NCBI GenBank assembly: GCA_046199005.1
Contig: CP176050.1
Span: 248,001-312,000, forward strand
DNA: 64,000 bases
Direction: 5' to 3'
DNA from: Ascidiimonas sp046199005
GTDB lineage: Bacteria > Bacteroidota > Bacteroidia > Flavobacteriales > Flavobacteriaceae
This document shows, in pieces, positions 25,587-35,022 of this stretch. How positions within the stretch are numbered: position 1 is the stretch's first letter; each line of letters opens with the position of its first letter. The position numbers and the translations under genes were made by a program. Under the pieces are notes generated by a model that was not told the origin of the DNA, did no database searches, and worked only from the letters and a program-made list of their open reading frames with translations.

Positions 25587-26570
25587 TTAAAAATCGGCGT
25601 CGAAGCTGATTTTTTTACTGGATTCGTTGTCTTTGTTAAGAACGCCTGCTTTTTGGTATTCAGAAACTCTTTTCTCAAAAAAGTTTGTTTTACCCTGAAG
25701 CGAGATCATATCCATAAAATCAAAAGGATTGGTAGAATTATATACCTTTTTGCATTGTAATTCCACAAGCAGTCTGTCTGTTACAAATTCCAGGTACTGC
25801 GTCATCAATTTTGAGTTCATACCTATTAAGCTAACAGGTAGCGACTCCGTAATAAATTCTCTTTCGATATTTAAAGCATCTACGATAATCTCGGTGATGC
25901 GTTCTTTTGAAACTTTGTTTACCAGGTGGTTGTTGTGAAGGTGTACAGCAAAATCACAGTGCATACCTTCGTCTCTTGAGATCAACTCGTTAGAAAATGT
26001 AAGCCCTGGCATAAGGCCTCTTTTTTTGAGCCAAAAAATAGAGCAAAATGCGCCTGAAAAGAAAATCCCTTCAACCGCTGCAAATGCGATAAGCCGCTCT
26101 GCAAAACTCGGAGACTCGATCCATTTTAACGCCCAGTCCGCCTTTTTCTTAATAGCAGGGAAATTTTCTATAGCCTTGAACAAGGTATTTTTCTCAACCT
26201 CATCTTTTACATAAGTATCAATGAGAAGTGAATAGGTCTCAGAGTGAATGTTTTCCATCATGATCTGGAAACCATAGAAAAATTTAGCCTCTGAGTACTG
26301 TACTTCATTCACAAAATTTTCGGCTAAATTCTCATTTACGATCCCGTCTGAAGCTGCAAAAAATGCGAGTATATGTTTTACAAAATATCGCTCATCTGCA
26401 CTCATTTTATTGTTCCAGTCATTCAAATCCTGATGAAGATCAATTTCTTCGGCAGTCCAAAAACAAGCCTCCTGTTTTTTATACCATTCCCAAAGATCAT
26501 GATGTTGAATAGGAAAGATCACAAAACGATTTTCATTTTCTTGTAAAATTGGCTCAAGGGCTACTGACAT
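25587..26570 (-). CDS. nrdB: Ribonucleoside-diphosphate reductase small subunit (class Ia)
   Basis: A 327-residue ferritin-like beta subunit that holds the di-iron tyrosyl radical. The ligands and radical site can be read directly: Asp75 in FFAASDGI, Glu106 and His109 in ENIHSETY, and Tyr113 of the same motif aligns with the E. coli radical Tyr122; a further Glu-His pair sits in RDEGMHCDFA. The presence of this Tyr supports a normal class Ia enzyme rather than the Mn/Fe class Ic. It precedes nrdA on the same strand and probably forms an operon. Confidence 0.97.
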   Translation of the reverse strand: MSVALEPILQENENRFVIFPIQHHDLWEWYKKQEACFWTAEEIDLHQDLNDWNNKMSADERYFVKHILAFFAASDGIVNENLAENFVNEVQYSEAKFFYGFQIMMENIHSETYSLLIDTYVKDEVEKNTLFKAIENFPAIKKKADWALKWIESPSFAERLIAFAAVEGIFFSGAFCSIFWLKKRGLMPGLTFSNELISRDEGMHCDFAVHLHNNHLVNKVSKERITEIIVDALNIEREFITESLPVSLIGMNSKLMTQYLEFVTDRLLVELQCKKVYNSTNPFDFMDMISLQGKTNFFEKRVSEYQKAGVLNKDNESSKKISFDADF

Positions 26571-26915
26571 GTGTTTAAATTTTTTAAGGAATCGACATTT
26601 TTTTTGAGGCGATTTGGGATTAACAAAGATTCAAAAATGTAGTTGAATTTGAAAGGTTGTTTGTTTGATTATAATACAAAGTTTTTAACATGGGTTGTTG
26701 AAATGTAAACTGCGTAGTGATGATCATTGAGATTGTTAACTTATTGTTAAGTAGAATATTATTTGCAAAAAAGTAATTCTTCTTAACCAAATTCGAAGCA
26801 TTAAAAAAATCACTTTTCTTTTTGAAAATAAATTCCTACAAAAAAGAAAAAGCACCGTGATTCATTTTCAGACCACAATGCTTTCCTTGAGAAATAGAGA
26901 AGGGTGTTTTTGATC
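26571..26915. other. Intergenic region upstream of nrdB
   Basis: 345 bp, very A+T-rich. It contains the terminator of the lipoprotein gene (26841-26883). A near-match to a -7 element (AATCTTTG on the minus strand, about 26624-26631) lies upstream of nrdB. No gene, NrdR box or tRNA is visible. Confidence 0.5.
26841..26883 (-). terminator. Terminator of the envelope-protein cluster
   Basis: On the minus strand AAGCATTGTG (26883-26874) pairs fully with CACGGTGCTT (26859-26850), two of the pairs being G-U, and is followed by TTTTCTTTTTT. It lies 33 nt after the lipoprotein stop codon. Confidence 0.8.
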
Positions 26916-27497
26916 CTAAGTTTTGATTTTAGGTTTTAAAATTTCCTCATTTAACTGCTCCATAATTTCGATTGCAACATTCTTTTTGTTATCAATACTT
27001 ATTAAGTTCCAGGAATCAAAACCAATTGTAATTACAAGTTGATTTCGATATACAGAAAGGATGTTGGCAATATGGTTTTCTGTACTTTGCCATAAGGCAT
27101 ATTCTCCCAGACCTTTGACAACATTTTTTTGATCTCCGAATTTAGCCCCTTCTATAAAAGTATCGTAATCTCTACGGTCATCAAAACCAGTTATCAAAAT
27201 GCTTATCTGTCCTTGTTTGTCACCATCCATAAAGCTGGCACCGCAGCCATGAGGTGTTCCACTTCCTGTTGGCTTTTGCGTGAAAGTAACCTGCTCAGAA
27301 AGTTTAAATGCTTCTATGATACGCTCTTCTGTTAGAAAACTACAGACTTCAGGAAGTGATGCAATCGCAATAGGTTGTGAAACTAACGAAGTAGCAGTGG
27401 AAGGATCTCCAGTATTCTTTTGAGATTTGGAATCGGTTGTGTTGTTGCCACACCCCAATATCCATAATATTGAAATTATAAATAGTATTTTTCTCAT
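26916..27497 (-). CDS. Small lipoprotein of unknown function
   Basis: A 193-residue lipoprotein if translation begins at the ATG at 27497 (MRKILFIISILWILGC, lipobox at Cys16); the open frame extends to 27527 but that start would overlap the upstream gene. The rest shows repeated beta-type segments and the phrase CGASFMDGDKQGQISILITGF; homologues of this layout are annotated only as DUF or hypothetical proteins. It is the last gene of a five-gene minus-strand cluster and ends at a strong terminator. Confidence 0.7.
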   Translation of the reverse strand: MRKILFIISILWILGCGNNTTDSKSQKNTGDPSTATSLVSQPIAIASLPEVCSFLTEERIIEAFKLSEQVTFTQKPTGSGTPHGCGASFMDGDKQGQISILITGFDDRRDYDTFIEGAKFGDQKNVVKGLGEYALWQSTENHIANILSVYRNQLVITIGFDSWNLISIDNKKNVAIEIMEQLNEEILKPKIKT

Positions 27498-27510
27498 TTT
27501 AGTTTTTGAT

Positions 27511-28005
27511 TTAAATAAAGAATACAATGCTAACTTCTTCGATACTTCCTTTTGAGTTTACCGGAATTGCTTTTATTACAATTTTATAAGTGCCTTTACC
27601 AATTTTACCCGGATAAGCTTCAAACACAGCTTCTTTTCCGTTGGCAAATGTAAGTTGATGAATAAAATCAAAAGTTTCAACAGGCATTAGCATCTCACCT
27701 GGAAAGAAAGGCATTGGAGCTCTTAGGTTTTTTGAGACCATCCGTCCGTTTGCGAATAAAGAAGTTTCAAAAGAGAACAGAACGACACCTCTTCCTTCGT
27801 TATCTTTAGGCATGTTTTTTCCCTCAAACGCAAAAATTATGGGATATTTACCTTCTTTAAAGTTTTTAAATACCTCTACAACATTTCCATCTTTTACCTC
27901 AATTTCAAATGCAGATTTTTTACTAATGGAAATTTTACCATTAACTTCCTGTGCGTTTGTGAAAATGCCGGAAGCGAGTATTAAAATGAATAGAATATTT
28001 TTCAT
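27511..28005 (-). CDS. Secreted protein of unknown function
   Basis: A 164-residue protein with a cleavable signal peptide (FILILASGIFTNAQ, cleavage near AQ-EV). The mature part is beta-rich, with no recognised family; it has the phrase AFEGKNMPKDNEGRGVVLFSFET. It ends 13 bp before the lipoprotein start and lies 49 bp downstream of the repeat-protein gene, so it belongs to the same cluster. Confidence 0.7.
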   Translation of the reverse strand: MKNILFILILASGIFTNAQEVNGKISISKKSAFEIEVKDGNVVEVFKNFKEGKYPIIFAFEGKNMPKDNEGRGVVLFSFETSLFANGRMVSKNLRAPMPFFPGEMLMPVETFDFIHQLTFANGKEAVFEAYPGKIGKGTYKIVIKAIPVNSKGSIEEVSIVFFI

Positions 28006-28054
28006 AGTTTGATATATTAATTTTTTATTTTGAATTCAGAATGAATGGCTCAGC

Positions 28055-29299
28055 TTAATCTACCAGCTCTAAGGTATAGTGATATCCAAATCTTATCTTA
28101 CCTTTGGTGGGTTCAATGATATCTCCATATCCTCTCACATATCTTTTACTGCCAACCGTTTCTAACCAAAAGGTATCACTACTATTAGGAAGCCTTTTTC
28201 TCCCGCTACCTGCATTTGAATAATCGCCTGCATTAGTTACGCCGGTCAAAAACTTTAATACCTCTTTTAAATTGATAGTTCTAGTATCATTTATACGAAA
28301 CCTTTCGGCAAAGATCATGGCCCCGGCATTAGCAATAACAGGCCATTCTGAAAAAACAAACTGGTTTTGGAAATAGGTATTTTGATTAATTAGATTTAAA
28401 GAATAGGGTATGTGAAACTCAGCGCTATTTTGTACATTTTGAACCACGCCCACCTTGTACGAATCTTTTCTCCCAATGCTTAAATCATGATTGAGGGTTT
28501 TTTGTGTTTCTAATTTCGATTTGACGTAGGGAGGACTTGCTTTAAAATTACGTGGTCTTATAGTAGCACCGCTTACCTTCATTACTGGCATTACATAAAC
28601 ATTGCCCTGCTCGACTTTGCGAAGATTATCACTCCCGTTACATTTAAAACTATTAAAGGTGATCTTTAGTTTGAATTTGGCAGCAAGTGCATTAGAGCCA
28701 TTAGAAGGGCGGGTAACTACCCAGGAAGCGCTGCCAGCACCTTTAAACACTCTTCCTCTAATTTTATTTCCCTCATATTTCGCCTCAAACCGGGTAGGCG
28801 TGTCATTTGCATAACGTACATACTTCCCTGTGAGAGTTTTGGAAGATTTGTTATAGGTACCCCAGATGTACCCATTATTTCCATATAATCCAGCTACCTG
28901 ATTATGTTTGTTATGAACCAGTTCTATTTTAGTTTTGTCAGGAAGTATCCAGCTTCCTTTTAATACTCCTTGTGAAGCATTCGCAGTTCTTTTTCCTGTC
29001 CAGCTACCGCCATTTCTATTCGAATTCCACCCCCAGTCTCCATTAACTGAATTCCCGTTTTTTGTCCATTTAAAAAATCCTTTGTTGCCATTATTGTAGA
29101 AACGACCTCTGATTTCGTTTCCACCCTTGTAGTCAACAATGATATTACCTAAATCCCGATAGGTACCCGTGATCTTATTATTTTTTTCAATTAAGATTAC
29201 TTCACCAAAATTGGTGTTCCAGGTTCCTGTCCATTGACTCTGCCCTATTGCCATACTTACCATAAGCAGGAAGCAGGCAGTAAATATTGAATTTCTCAT
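28055..29299 (-). CDS. Secreted repeat protein, paralogue A
   Basis: A 414-residue secreted protein (signal peptide MRNSIFTACFLLMVSMAIGQ). The N-terminal half holds two repeats of W-x-T-x-x-G-x-V...G-x-Y (SQWTGTWNTNFGEVILIE, KGSWILPDKTKIELVHN), the pattern seen in lipocalin-like or MORN-like beta folds. The C-terminal half, from about residue 215, is a second beta domain ending FGYHYTLELVD and containing FWLETVGSKRYVRGYG. It is 9 bp downstream of its paralogue (29309-30490); both share the C-terminal motif NLxEVxKxLxGV and the FWLET...RGYG block. No known family beyond this pair. Confidence 0.7.
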   Translation of the reverse strand: MRNSIFTACFLLMVSMAIGQSQWTGTWNTNFGEVILIEKNNKITGTYRDLGNIIVDYKGGNEIRGRFYNNGNKGFFKWTKNGNSVNGDWGWNSNRNGGSWTGKRTANASQGVLKGSWILPDKTKIELVHNKHNQVAGLYGNNGYIWGTYNKSSKTLTGKYVRYANDTPTRFEAKYEGNKIRGRVFKGAGSASWVVTRPSNGSNALAAKFKLKITFNSFKCNGSDNLRKVEQGNVYVMPVMKVSGATIRPRNFKASPPYVKSKLETQKTLNHDLSIGRKDSYKVGVVQNVQNSAEFHIPYSLNLINQNTYFQNQFVFSEWPVIANAGAMIFAERFRINDTRTINLKEVLKFLTGVTNAGDYSNAGSGRKRLPNSSDTFWLETVGSKRYVRGYGDIIEPTKGKIRFGYHYTLELVD

Positions 29300-29308
29300 G
29301 TTTTGTTT

Positions 29309-30490
29309 TTATTGAATTTCTAAAGTGTAGAAGTATCCGAATTTAAGTCGGTTAGTAAATTGAATGAAGCCATAGCCTCTGGCGTATTTTTTACCAGAGC
29401 TGTTAGTCTCCAGCCAGAATGTCTGATCTGATCCCGGAATTATTTTTCGTCCGTCTGGACCATTTGAAAACTGACTTTTTGACTTTATTCCTTTTAAATA
29501 TTTCCAGATCTCTTCGAGGTTGACGGTTTGTGCAACCATTCCATCTCTTATATTAAAAACCTTCCCTGATTCATCATAGTAAAAACGAATATCCATTTTT
29601 GTGTCGTGAAATAGCGTGGGTCTCAAAAGTGTATTTATGAATACCTGAAAACTATTACTGCTATTTACAATGCGTTCCCGGTTTTCTTTGTAATCGTAAT
29701 TGCTGTTATCTTTATAAAGATTTATGGTAGACCTTTGATCTCCTTCTCCACTGAAAACACGAGCTGTTATTTTTACTTTACCGGTTTCTGTTTTATCAAG
29801 ATCATTTGATTGGTAGAGCTTGATCTTTTCTATTTTCACCTTAAGAACATTTTTATTGTTCTTAACCGTACCCATGATCGTTTGTCTGGAATTGTTACTT
29901 TTTGTGTAAGAACCAAAAATATAGGATCTGTCTACCTTAAAGGTGATAGGTTTGGGCGCAGCTGTATAGCTAGTTTGAATCGTCCCCCTGAATTCATTAC
30001 TGCTACTATAATATCTCCCTCTTATCACACCCAGACGAGTACTTTGATTTATGTATAAAAAACCAACTGTGTGACCATGGCTGTTCTGGATAAATTTAAA
30101 CTGCCCCACGGTAGAATTCCATTCACCAGAAAGCGGGGCCTTTTCTCTGCGTACTCCCGGAATAATTTTTCCCGTCCAGTTCCCGATGGTTGAACTGCCT
30201 TTCCAATTCCATTTCCCATCGAATCTTCCATTCGAGAATTTTAGTTCGAGATCTCCAGAACTACTCCCATTACTGAAAATTCCTTTATAGTTGTCCAGAC
30301 CTGCAGGTTTCAGGTAAATGGTACCTGCTTTTGCGTAGGTTCCAACAACTTCCTGACTATAAGGGTCTTTTAAAAATATAACCTCTCCATACGTGGTGTC
30401 GTAAGACCCATCTTGTGCCTTGAGTACCAGTATTATTGACAGGAATAAGAAAAAAGTAATTTTGTATTTGAAATGTTTTTTGAATTTCAT
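29309..30490 (-). CDS. Secreted repeat protein, paralogue B
   Basis: A 393-residue secreted protein (signal near LSIILVLKAQ). It has the same architecture as the neighbouring gene: N-terminal repeats DGSYDTTYGEVIFLKD and SGEWNSTVGQFKFIQN, then a C-terminal beta domain with NLEEIWKYLKGI and FWLETNSSGKKYARGYG, ending FGYFYTLEIQ. Residue identity is low overall but the motif order is the same, so this is an old tandem duplication. It starts 2 bp after the OmpA-family gene stop region and is clearly in the same transcript. Confidence 0.7.
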   Translation of the reverse strand: MKFKKHFKYKITFFLFLSIILVLKAQDGSYDTTYGEVIFLKDPYSQEVVGTYAKAGTIYLKPAGLDNYKGIFSNGSSSGDLELKFSNGRFDGKWNWKGSSTIGNWTGKIIPGVRREKAPLSGEWNSTVGQFKFIQNSHGHTVGFLYINQSTRLGVIRGRYYSSSNEFRGTIQTSYTAAPKPITFKVDRSYIFGSYTKSNNSRQTIMGTVKNNKNVLKVKIEKIKLYQSNDLDKTETGKVKITARVFSGEGDQRSTINLYKDNSNYDYKENRERIVNSSNSFQVFINTLLRPTLFHDTKMDIRFYYDESGKVFNIRDGMVAQTVNLEEIWKYLKGIKSKSQFSNGPDGRKIIPGSDQTFWLETNSSGKKYARGYGFIQFTNRLKFGYFYTLEIQ

Positions 30491-30492
30491 TA

Positions 30493-31848
30493 TTAAAGCA
30501 TTTTTATTTCAACTCTTCGATTTTTGGCTTTCGCTGTTGCAGAATCTTCTGGTACCAGCGGACTTGTTTCTCCCTTACCTATAATGGTAAGCTGATTGGC
30601 GGCAACATTAAAATGATCTATAAGTACATTTTGTACTGCCAGTGCTCTCTCTTCTGATAGTTTTAGATTATAGTCTGCTTCTCCGTCACCATCGGTATGG
30701 CCTATCACTTGAAATACTGAATCAGGTTTATCAGAGATACTTTGAGCGATCTTTTTAAGTGTACCGTACGAAGTAGGCTGAACCCTAGCTGTATTTGGTT
30801 CGAAATTGATTCCGTAAGTCTGATAAGTTCCCGATCGAAAAATATCCTCACGACTACTCTTAATATCCGTGGTAAACTTTATGTTCCCAAGGTAGAAATG
30901 CTGATCTGCGGGACTGATTTGGGATTCAAATCGCAAACTTTTGAGTAGAATTCCGGCTTCAACTGCCTTTGGAACATCGAAGACCTTATCTTCATTTACA
31001 TAAAGGCGAATACGGGTACCGATCTTGCTAATAGAAATATGATTCACTTTCCCGGAAACGCCTGTTTTTTTAGAAAATGCAGGATGATGTTCTTTACCGG
31101 AAGAATTAAGTTGTTTTACTGTGGTTTTCTTGGTATAGTAAACTCCTCGCCCACTGCCATCTGCTACAGATATTTTAGCCGCAAAAAGATTTTTCCCCTG
31201 CGAATGTTTATTCAGATAAAAATCGGGATTTTCCAGATCTGAAAAAACTACTTGCAGGTAACGCTTAAACGCATATGCATCTGGATCGAAATCATAAATG
31301 ATATCAAATTCTAAGGTAAAATTTTCAGGTATTTCGTATGACATTACCGAGTGTACATAGGTACCTGTACCATTTCCGATTTTCATCCACTTACCCGATG
31401 CGGTGCTTACGGTTACCACTTCTGCACTTAAATTGGTGTTCCAATTTCGGGGGAGGTCGCCCAACATATTGTCTGAAAAGTCTTCGAAAGAAAGCAATTT
31501 ATCCCCGGGAGTAAAGTCGAATCTTGTATAAGATTCAAAGTTCGGTATTACCGTAATGTCATTAGCAGCAGGTTCGATGGAGTCCTCTGGTAATGAATCT
31601 TCCATAGCCATCGGATCTGCATTTTGTTCTTCGGGTGCTGCCCCTTTTAACTTTTTCTCCGGAAGTTCAAAAATTGAATCTACCGCTTGCTCTGTTTTTT
31701 GCTCTGTTTTTTCTTCAACCTTTCGCAAAATAGTTTCTTCTGCTTTTTTTTCTACTTTTTTTCTCAGTTTTTTGAAAAATTGAGCTTCTGCTTGGTTCAT
31801 CGTTAGGAGGGCCATTAACAATGAAACCACTACTGTGATTTTTTTCAT
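30493..31848 (-). CDS. OmpA-family protein with an extra domain
   Basis: The open frame begins at 31860, but the signal peptide fits a start at the second Met (31848, MKKITVVVSLLMALLTMNQAEA), giving about 451 residues. A coiled, Glu/Lys-rich segment (KKLRKKVEKKAEETILRK) follows, then a 200-residue beta domain (GDKLLSFEDFSDNMLGDLPR to FYLGNIKFTT) resembling concanavalin/LamG-like folds, then a C-terminal OmpA peptidoglycan-binding domain (GHTDGDGEADYNLKLSEERA to NRRVEIKML). It likely links the outer membrane to the cell wall. First gene of the five-gene cluster. Confidence 0.82.
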   Translation of the reverse strand: MKKITVVVSLLMALLTMNQAEAQFFKKLRKKVEKKAEETILRKVEEKTEQKTEQAVDSIFELPEKKLKGAAPEEQNADPMAMEDSLPEDSIEPAANDITVIPNFESYTRFDFTPGDKLLSFEDFSDNMLGDLPRNWNTNLSAEVVTVSTASGKWMKIGNGTGTYVHSVMSYEIPENFTLEFDIIYDFDPDAYAFKRYLQVVFSDLENPDFYLNKHSQGKNLFAAKISVADGSGRGVYYTKKTTVKQLNSSGKEHHPAFSKKTGVSGKVNHISISKIGTRIRLYVNEDKVFDVPKAVEAGILLKSLRFESQISPADQHFYLGNIKFTTDIKSSREDIFRSGTYQTYGINFEPNTARVQPTSYGTLKKIAQSISDKPDSVFQVIGHTDGDGEADYNLKLSEERALAVQNVLIDHFNVAANQLTIIGKGETSPLVPEDSATAKAKNRRVEIKML

Positions 31849-31860
31849 AATATTTCTCAT

Positions 31861-32196
31861 TAAACAAAAGTGATTGCTGCAGCACTTCTTAGTTATGGGG
31901 CTAAATTAGAAGTGTATTCATTAAATGAAGTCTAAGATTTTACAGATGGCACGATCTGTTGTATAAATGGAAGTAAGCTAAAAGTGAAGTAATTCGTAAA
32001 CAAATGAAAATCAGTATTTTAAATTAGTAATTACAAAAAGGTTCAGGCTTTCAGTTCCATGCTTGCTACCAGATACTCATAATTTCACCAACTATAGGTG
32101 ATTTTATACCGATTATGTTCAATAAAATACCATTTACACACGGCTTTGCTTCTTGCCAATAGAAAATTGCTACTTTAGTGTATTCAAGTTTGTCTT
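31861..32196. other. Intergenic region between the envelope cluster and the regulator
   Basis: 336 bp between two divergent genes. A short inverted repeat TCACC-N7-GGTGA at 32085-32101 is the only structured feature noticed. No -7 element of the usual form was found on either strand, and no gene is visible. Confidence 0.5.
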
Positions 32197-32931
32197 ATGA
32201 TTAACGTAATACTCGTAGATGATGAGCCTATGGCTTTAAAAAGCCTGGAATGGGAACTCAATAATTTTTGCCAGGAAGTGCATATAAAAGGGGTCTTCAC
32301 TAATCCTGAACATGCGTTAGATTTTCTTGAGCATAATACCATTGACGCCGTTTTTTTGGATATTGAGATGCCCCAGATGGATGGTTTTCAATTCATAGAA
32401 AAAGTAAAGCCCAGAAAGGTAGAAGTAATTATAACTACTGCTTATGATAATTTTGCGATAAAAGCTATTAAGCAACGGGCTTTAGATTATCTTTTAAAGC
32501 CTATCGATTCAGACGACCTGGTCGCGGCAGTTGCTAAATTGGTAAGTAAAAGTGAGGAAAAATCGCTGGCAGAAACTCTAGAAGAAACACTTTTAAACTT
32601 AAGCAAAGAGCAGCGAACCAGAAAAATAAGTATTCCTATTGAAGGGAGAATCGTGTTTATAGATCCCAAGAACATCGTTTATTGTGAAAGTGATGGAAAC
32701 TACACCACTATCCACATGCAAGATAAAAGCAAGCTATTAGTATCTAAGAAAATCAAGGAGGTATCACAGAAGCTTGAAAAAGATCATTTTTTCCGAATTC
32801 ATAATTCGTATGTCATCAATATGTCTAAAGTAGTAGAATTTTTCAGGAATGAGAATTATGTGATTTTAGAAAACAATATCAAACTTCCGGTATCAAGACA
32901 AAAAAAGTCTTCTTTCTTAGATATGATTTAA
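32197..32931 (+). CDS. LytTR-family response regulator
   Basis: A 244-residue response regulator with an N-terminal receiver domain (phospho-acceptor Asp55 in DAVFLDIEMPQMDG, Thr and Lys switch residues in ITTAYDNF and LLKP) and a C-terminal LytTR DNA-binding domain (from about residue 140, with IPIEGRIVFIDPKNIVYCES, NYTTIHMQ and HNSYVINMSKV). LytTR domains bind imperfect direct repeats upstream of target genes. The kinase gene follows 6 bp later. The divergent envelope cluster is an obvious candidate target, but no site was identified. Confidence 0.92.
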   Translation: MINVILVDDEPMALKSLEWELNNFCQEVHIKGVFTNPEHALDFLEHNTIDAVFLDIEMPQMDGFQFIEKVKPRKVEVIITTAYDNFAIKAIKQRALDYLLKPIDSDDLVAAVAKLVSKSEEKSLAETLEETLLNLSKEQRTRKISIPIEGRIVFIDPKNIVYCESDGNYTTIHMQDKSKLLVSKKIKEVSQKLEKDHFFRIHNSYVINMSKVVEFFRNENYVILENNIKLPVSRQKKSSFLDMI

Positions 32932-32937
32932 TGCTTT

Positions 32938-34434
32938 ATGTTACAGTTACTCGAAAAAAGTTATACGAATGGGCTTGCACTGGTAATTTTAAGCATCCTT
33001 CTTTATATTGGAGTATACCATATCATTCTTTTTTTAAAGATCAGAAAAAGATATTATCTCTATTATGGTCTTTATGCACTCTTGACAGTAGCTATCCTTA
33101 TTGGTCGTGTCGATAATGTATTTTTCTCAAGCTTCTTCGATAAATATATTTTAATCTTTAGTTATTTACATTTCTTCAATCAGACATTATCTTTTTTACT
33201 CTTTGCGCATTTTATCATGAGCTTACTAAACTTCAAGGAGTACCTTCCTTCGTATCATCGGGCTTATTATTGGTTTACTTGGGGAGCGCTTATTTCTATA
33301 GTTATACTTTCGATTCATAGGATTGTGATTGACGACCGTACATTGATCACTCAATTTTACTTTATCGTATTTACCCCGCTGGCTCTTATTTCAACTATTT
33401 ATGGTCTTTACTTAATATTCAAAAAAATTAAAGATCCCATACGCAATATTATTGCTGCTGGGGTGATAGTTATCATGATGGTCTCTATTATTTTTGCCTT
33501 TCTGACCGCGGGAAGAGTACCAGGTTCTAGTTTTACTTATGGATACATCTATTTATTTGGGGCGTTACTTGAAAATTTGCTTTTCTCATATGCGATAGCC
33601 ACTAAACAATACCTGATACAAAAGGAAAAAATAGAAATTCAGGAGAAATACATTCTAAAGTTGCAAGAGAATGAGACCATAAAAGAAGAAGCGAATCAAT
33701 TACTACAATTAGAACTGCAGCAGCAAGAAAAATCACTTAAGAAGACATTGGCAATTCTCGAAAAGGAGAAACTCGATAAATTACGATCTGATTTTGATCA
33801 ACAATTGTATAGATTGCATTTGACTTCGCTCCAGAATCAAATGAATCCCCACTTTATTTTTAACGCCTTAAACTCGATAAAAGTTTACCTCATTGAAAGT
33901 AACAAGGAGAAAGCAGTCTACTATCTTAATAAATTCGCTAAGCTTATACGTAAGATATTGGAGTTCTCAAGAAGAGAGCAAATTAGCCTTGCAGAAGAAG
34001 TCGTTATTGCAGAATTATATCTTCAAATTGAAAATATACGATTTTTACATGCGCTAGATTATAAAATAAACATTGACTCAGACGTTCCGGCAGATGCTAT
34101 TCAAATGCCACCACTCATTTTACAACCGTTCATTGAAAATTCTTTATGGCATGGGCTAGCTCCAAAGGAAGGAACTAAAAATTTGGATTTAAAAATAAGT
34201 ATGGTGAATAATAACGCACAGGTACTCATCGCGGACAATGGTATTGGCCGAGAAGCATCCAAGTCCAAAGCCAAAACAATTACAAAGAGCAAAGAATCCT
34301 TGGGGTTAACTTTTGCGAGAGAGCGTATTGACTATTACAATAAAAAGAATGGCACTAACTACAGTTTTGAAATAAGAGATTTAACGAAAGAAGAAGGAGG
34401 TGGTACGGCAGTAATTTTTAATTTGAATATATAA
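32938..34434 (+). CDS. LytS-type membrane sensor histidine kinase
   Basis: A 498-residue kinase. Residues 1-220 form a membrane sensor with about seven hydrophobic segments, the layout of 7TMR-DISM-like sensors. A coiled-coil (about 230-285) leads to the His_kinase domain, whose phospho-acceptor is His305 in NQMNPHFIFNALNSI; the ATP-binding part shows DNGIG in ADNGIGREA and a later GLTFARERI. This family pairs with LytTR regulators, here the gene directly upstream. The two genes are probably cotranscribed. Signal sensed is unknown. Confidence 0.9.
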   Translation: MLQLLEKSYTNGLALVILSILLYIGVYHIILFLKIRKRYYLYYGLYALLTVAILIGRVDNVFFSSFFDKYILIFSYLHFFNQTLSFLLFAHFIMSLLNFKEYLPSYHRAYYWFTWGALISIVILSIHRIVIDDRTLITQFYFIVFTPLALISTIYGLYLIFKKIKDPIRNIIAAGVIVIMMVSIIFAFLTAGRVPGSSFTYGYIYLFGALLENLLFSYAIATKQYLIQKEKIEIQEKYILKLQENETIKEEANQLLQLELQQQEKSLKKTLAILEKEKLDKLRSDFDQQLYRLHLTSLQNQMNPHFIFNALNSIKVYLIESNKEKAVYYLNKFAKLIRKILEFSRREQISLAEEVVIAELYLQIENIRFLHALDYKINIDSDVPADAIQMPPLILQPFIENSLWHGLAPKEGTKNLDLKISMVNNNAQVLIADNGIGREASKSKAKTITKSKESLGLTFARERIDYYNKKNGTNYSFEIRDLTKEEGGGTAVIFNLNI

Positions 34435-34442
34435 TGATCTCC

Positions 34443-35018
34443 TTAGAATTCTTTTTTTAGATCTCTGGCAACATCTTCCAATTCTTTATACCATTTTTCT
34501 CCAAACTTTCGAATGAGCGCTTCCTTTACAAACTTGTATATGGGAACTTGCAGTTCTTTCCCGAGTACACAAGCATCATCACAAATATACCATTGGTGGT
34601 AATTTACTGCAGCAAATTCTTTGTATTGTTTTACCCTAACCGGATATAAATGACATGAAACAGGTTTTTTCCAAGAAATATCACCTGAGTTATAGGCTTC
34701 TTCAATGCCACATAAGGCGGTATTTTTATCATCAAAAATTACATATGCGCATTCATTTCCATTAACAAGAGGAGTTTCCCACTCGCCATCTTCTCCTTTA
34801 ATATAAGTACCTTGCGACTCAATTACGTTGATACTTTCCGGTCTCAAAAAAGGTTTCACTTTTTCGTAAATATCATCCAGTACGGAAAGTTCTTCTTCAT
34901 CCAGCGGAGCTCCGGCTTCACCATCTACACAACACGCTCCTTTGCAAGCCGAAAGGTTACACACAAAATCATTTTCAATGATTTCCTCAGATACGATGGT
35001 CTTTCCTAATTGAAACAT
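34443..35018 (-). CDS. DUF3109-family cysteine-rich protein
   Basis: A 191-residue protein of the YkgJ/DUF3109 type. The cysteine cluster CNLSACKGACC (about residues 20-30) plus later cysteines in ALCGIE, SCHLYPV and CDDACV would bind a metal or Fe-S cluster; the chemistry is not established. It is common in Bacteroidota near metabolic genes. It converges on the kinase gene with only 8 bp between stops. Its -7 element sits 4 nt before the start codon, suggesting a leaderless message. Confidence 0.85.
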   Translation of the reverse strand: MFQLGKTIVSEEIIENDFVCNLSACKGACCVDGEAGAPLDEEELSVLDDIYEKVKPFLRPESINVIESQGTYIKGEDGEWETPLVNGNECAYVIFDDKNTALCGIEEAYNSGDISWKKPVSCHLYPVRVKQYKEFAAVNYHQWYICDDACVLGKELQVPIYKFVKEALIRKFGEKWYKELEDVARDLKKEF

Positions 35019-35022
35019 GGTG

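Noticed and set aside
26571..26915. NrdR boxes upstream of nrdB
   Set aside because: No pair of sequences resembling the ACACTATATATAGTGT consensus was seen.
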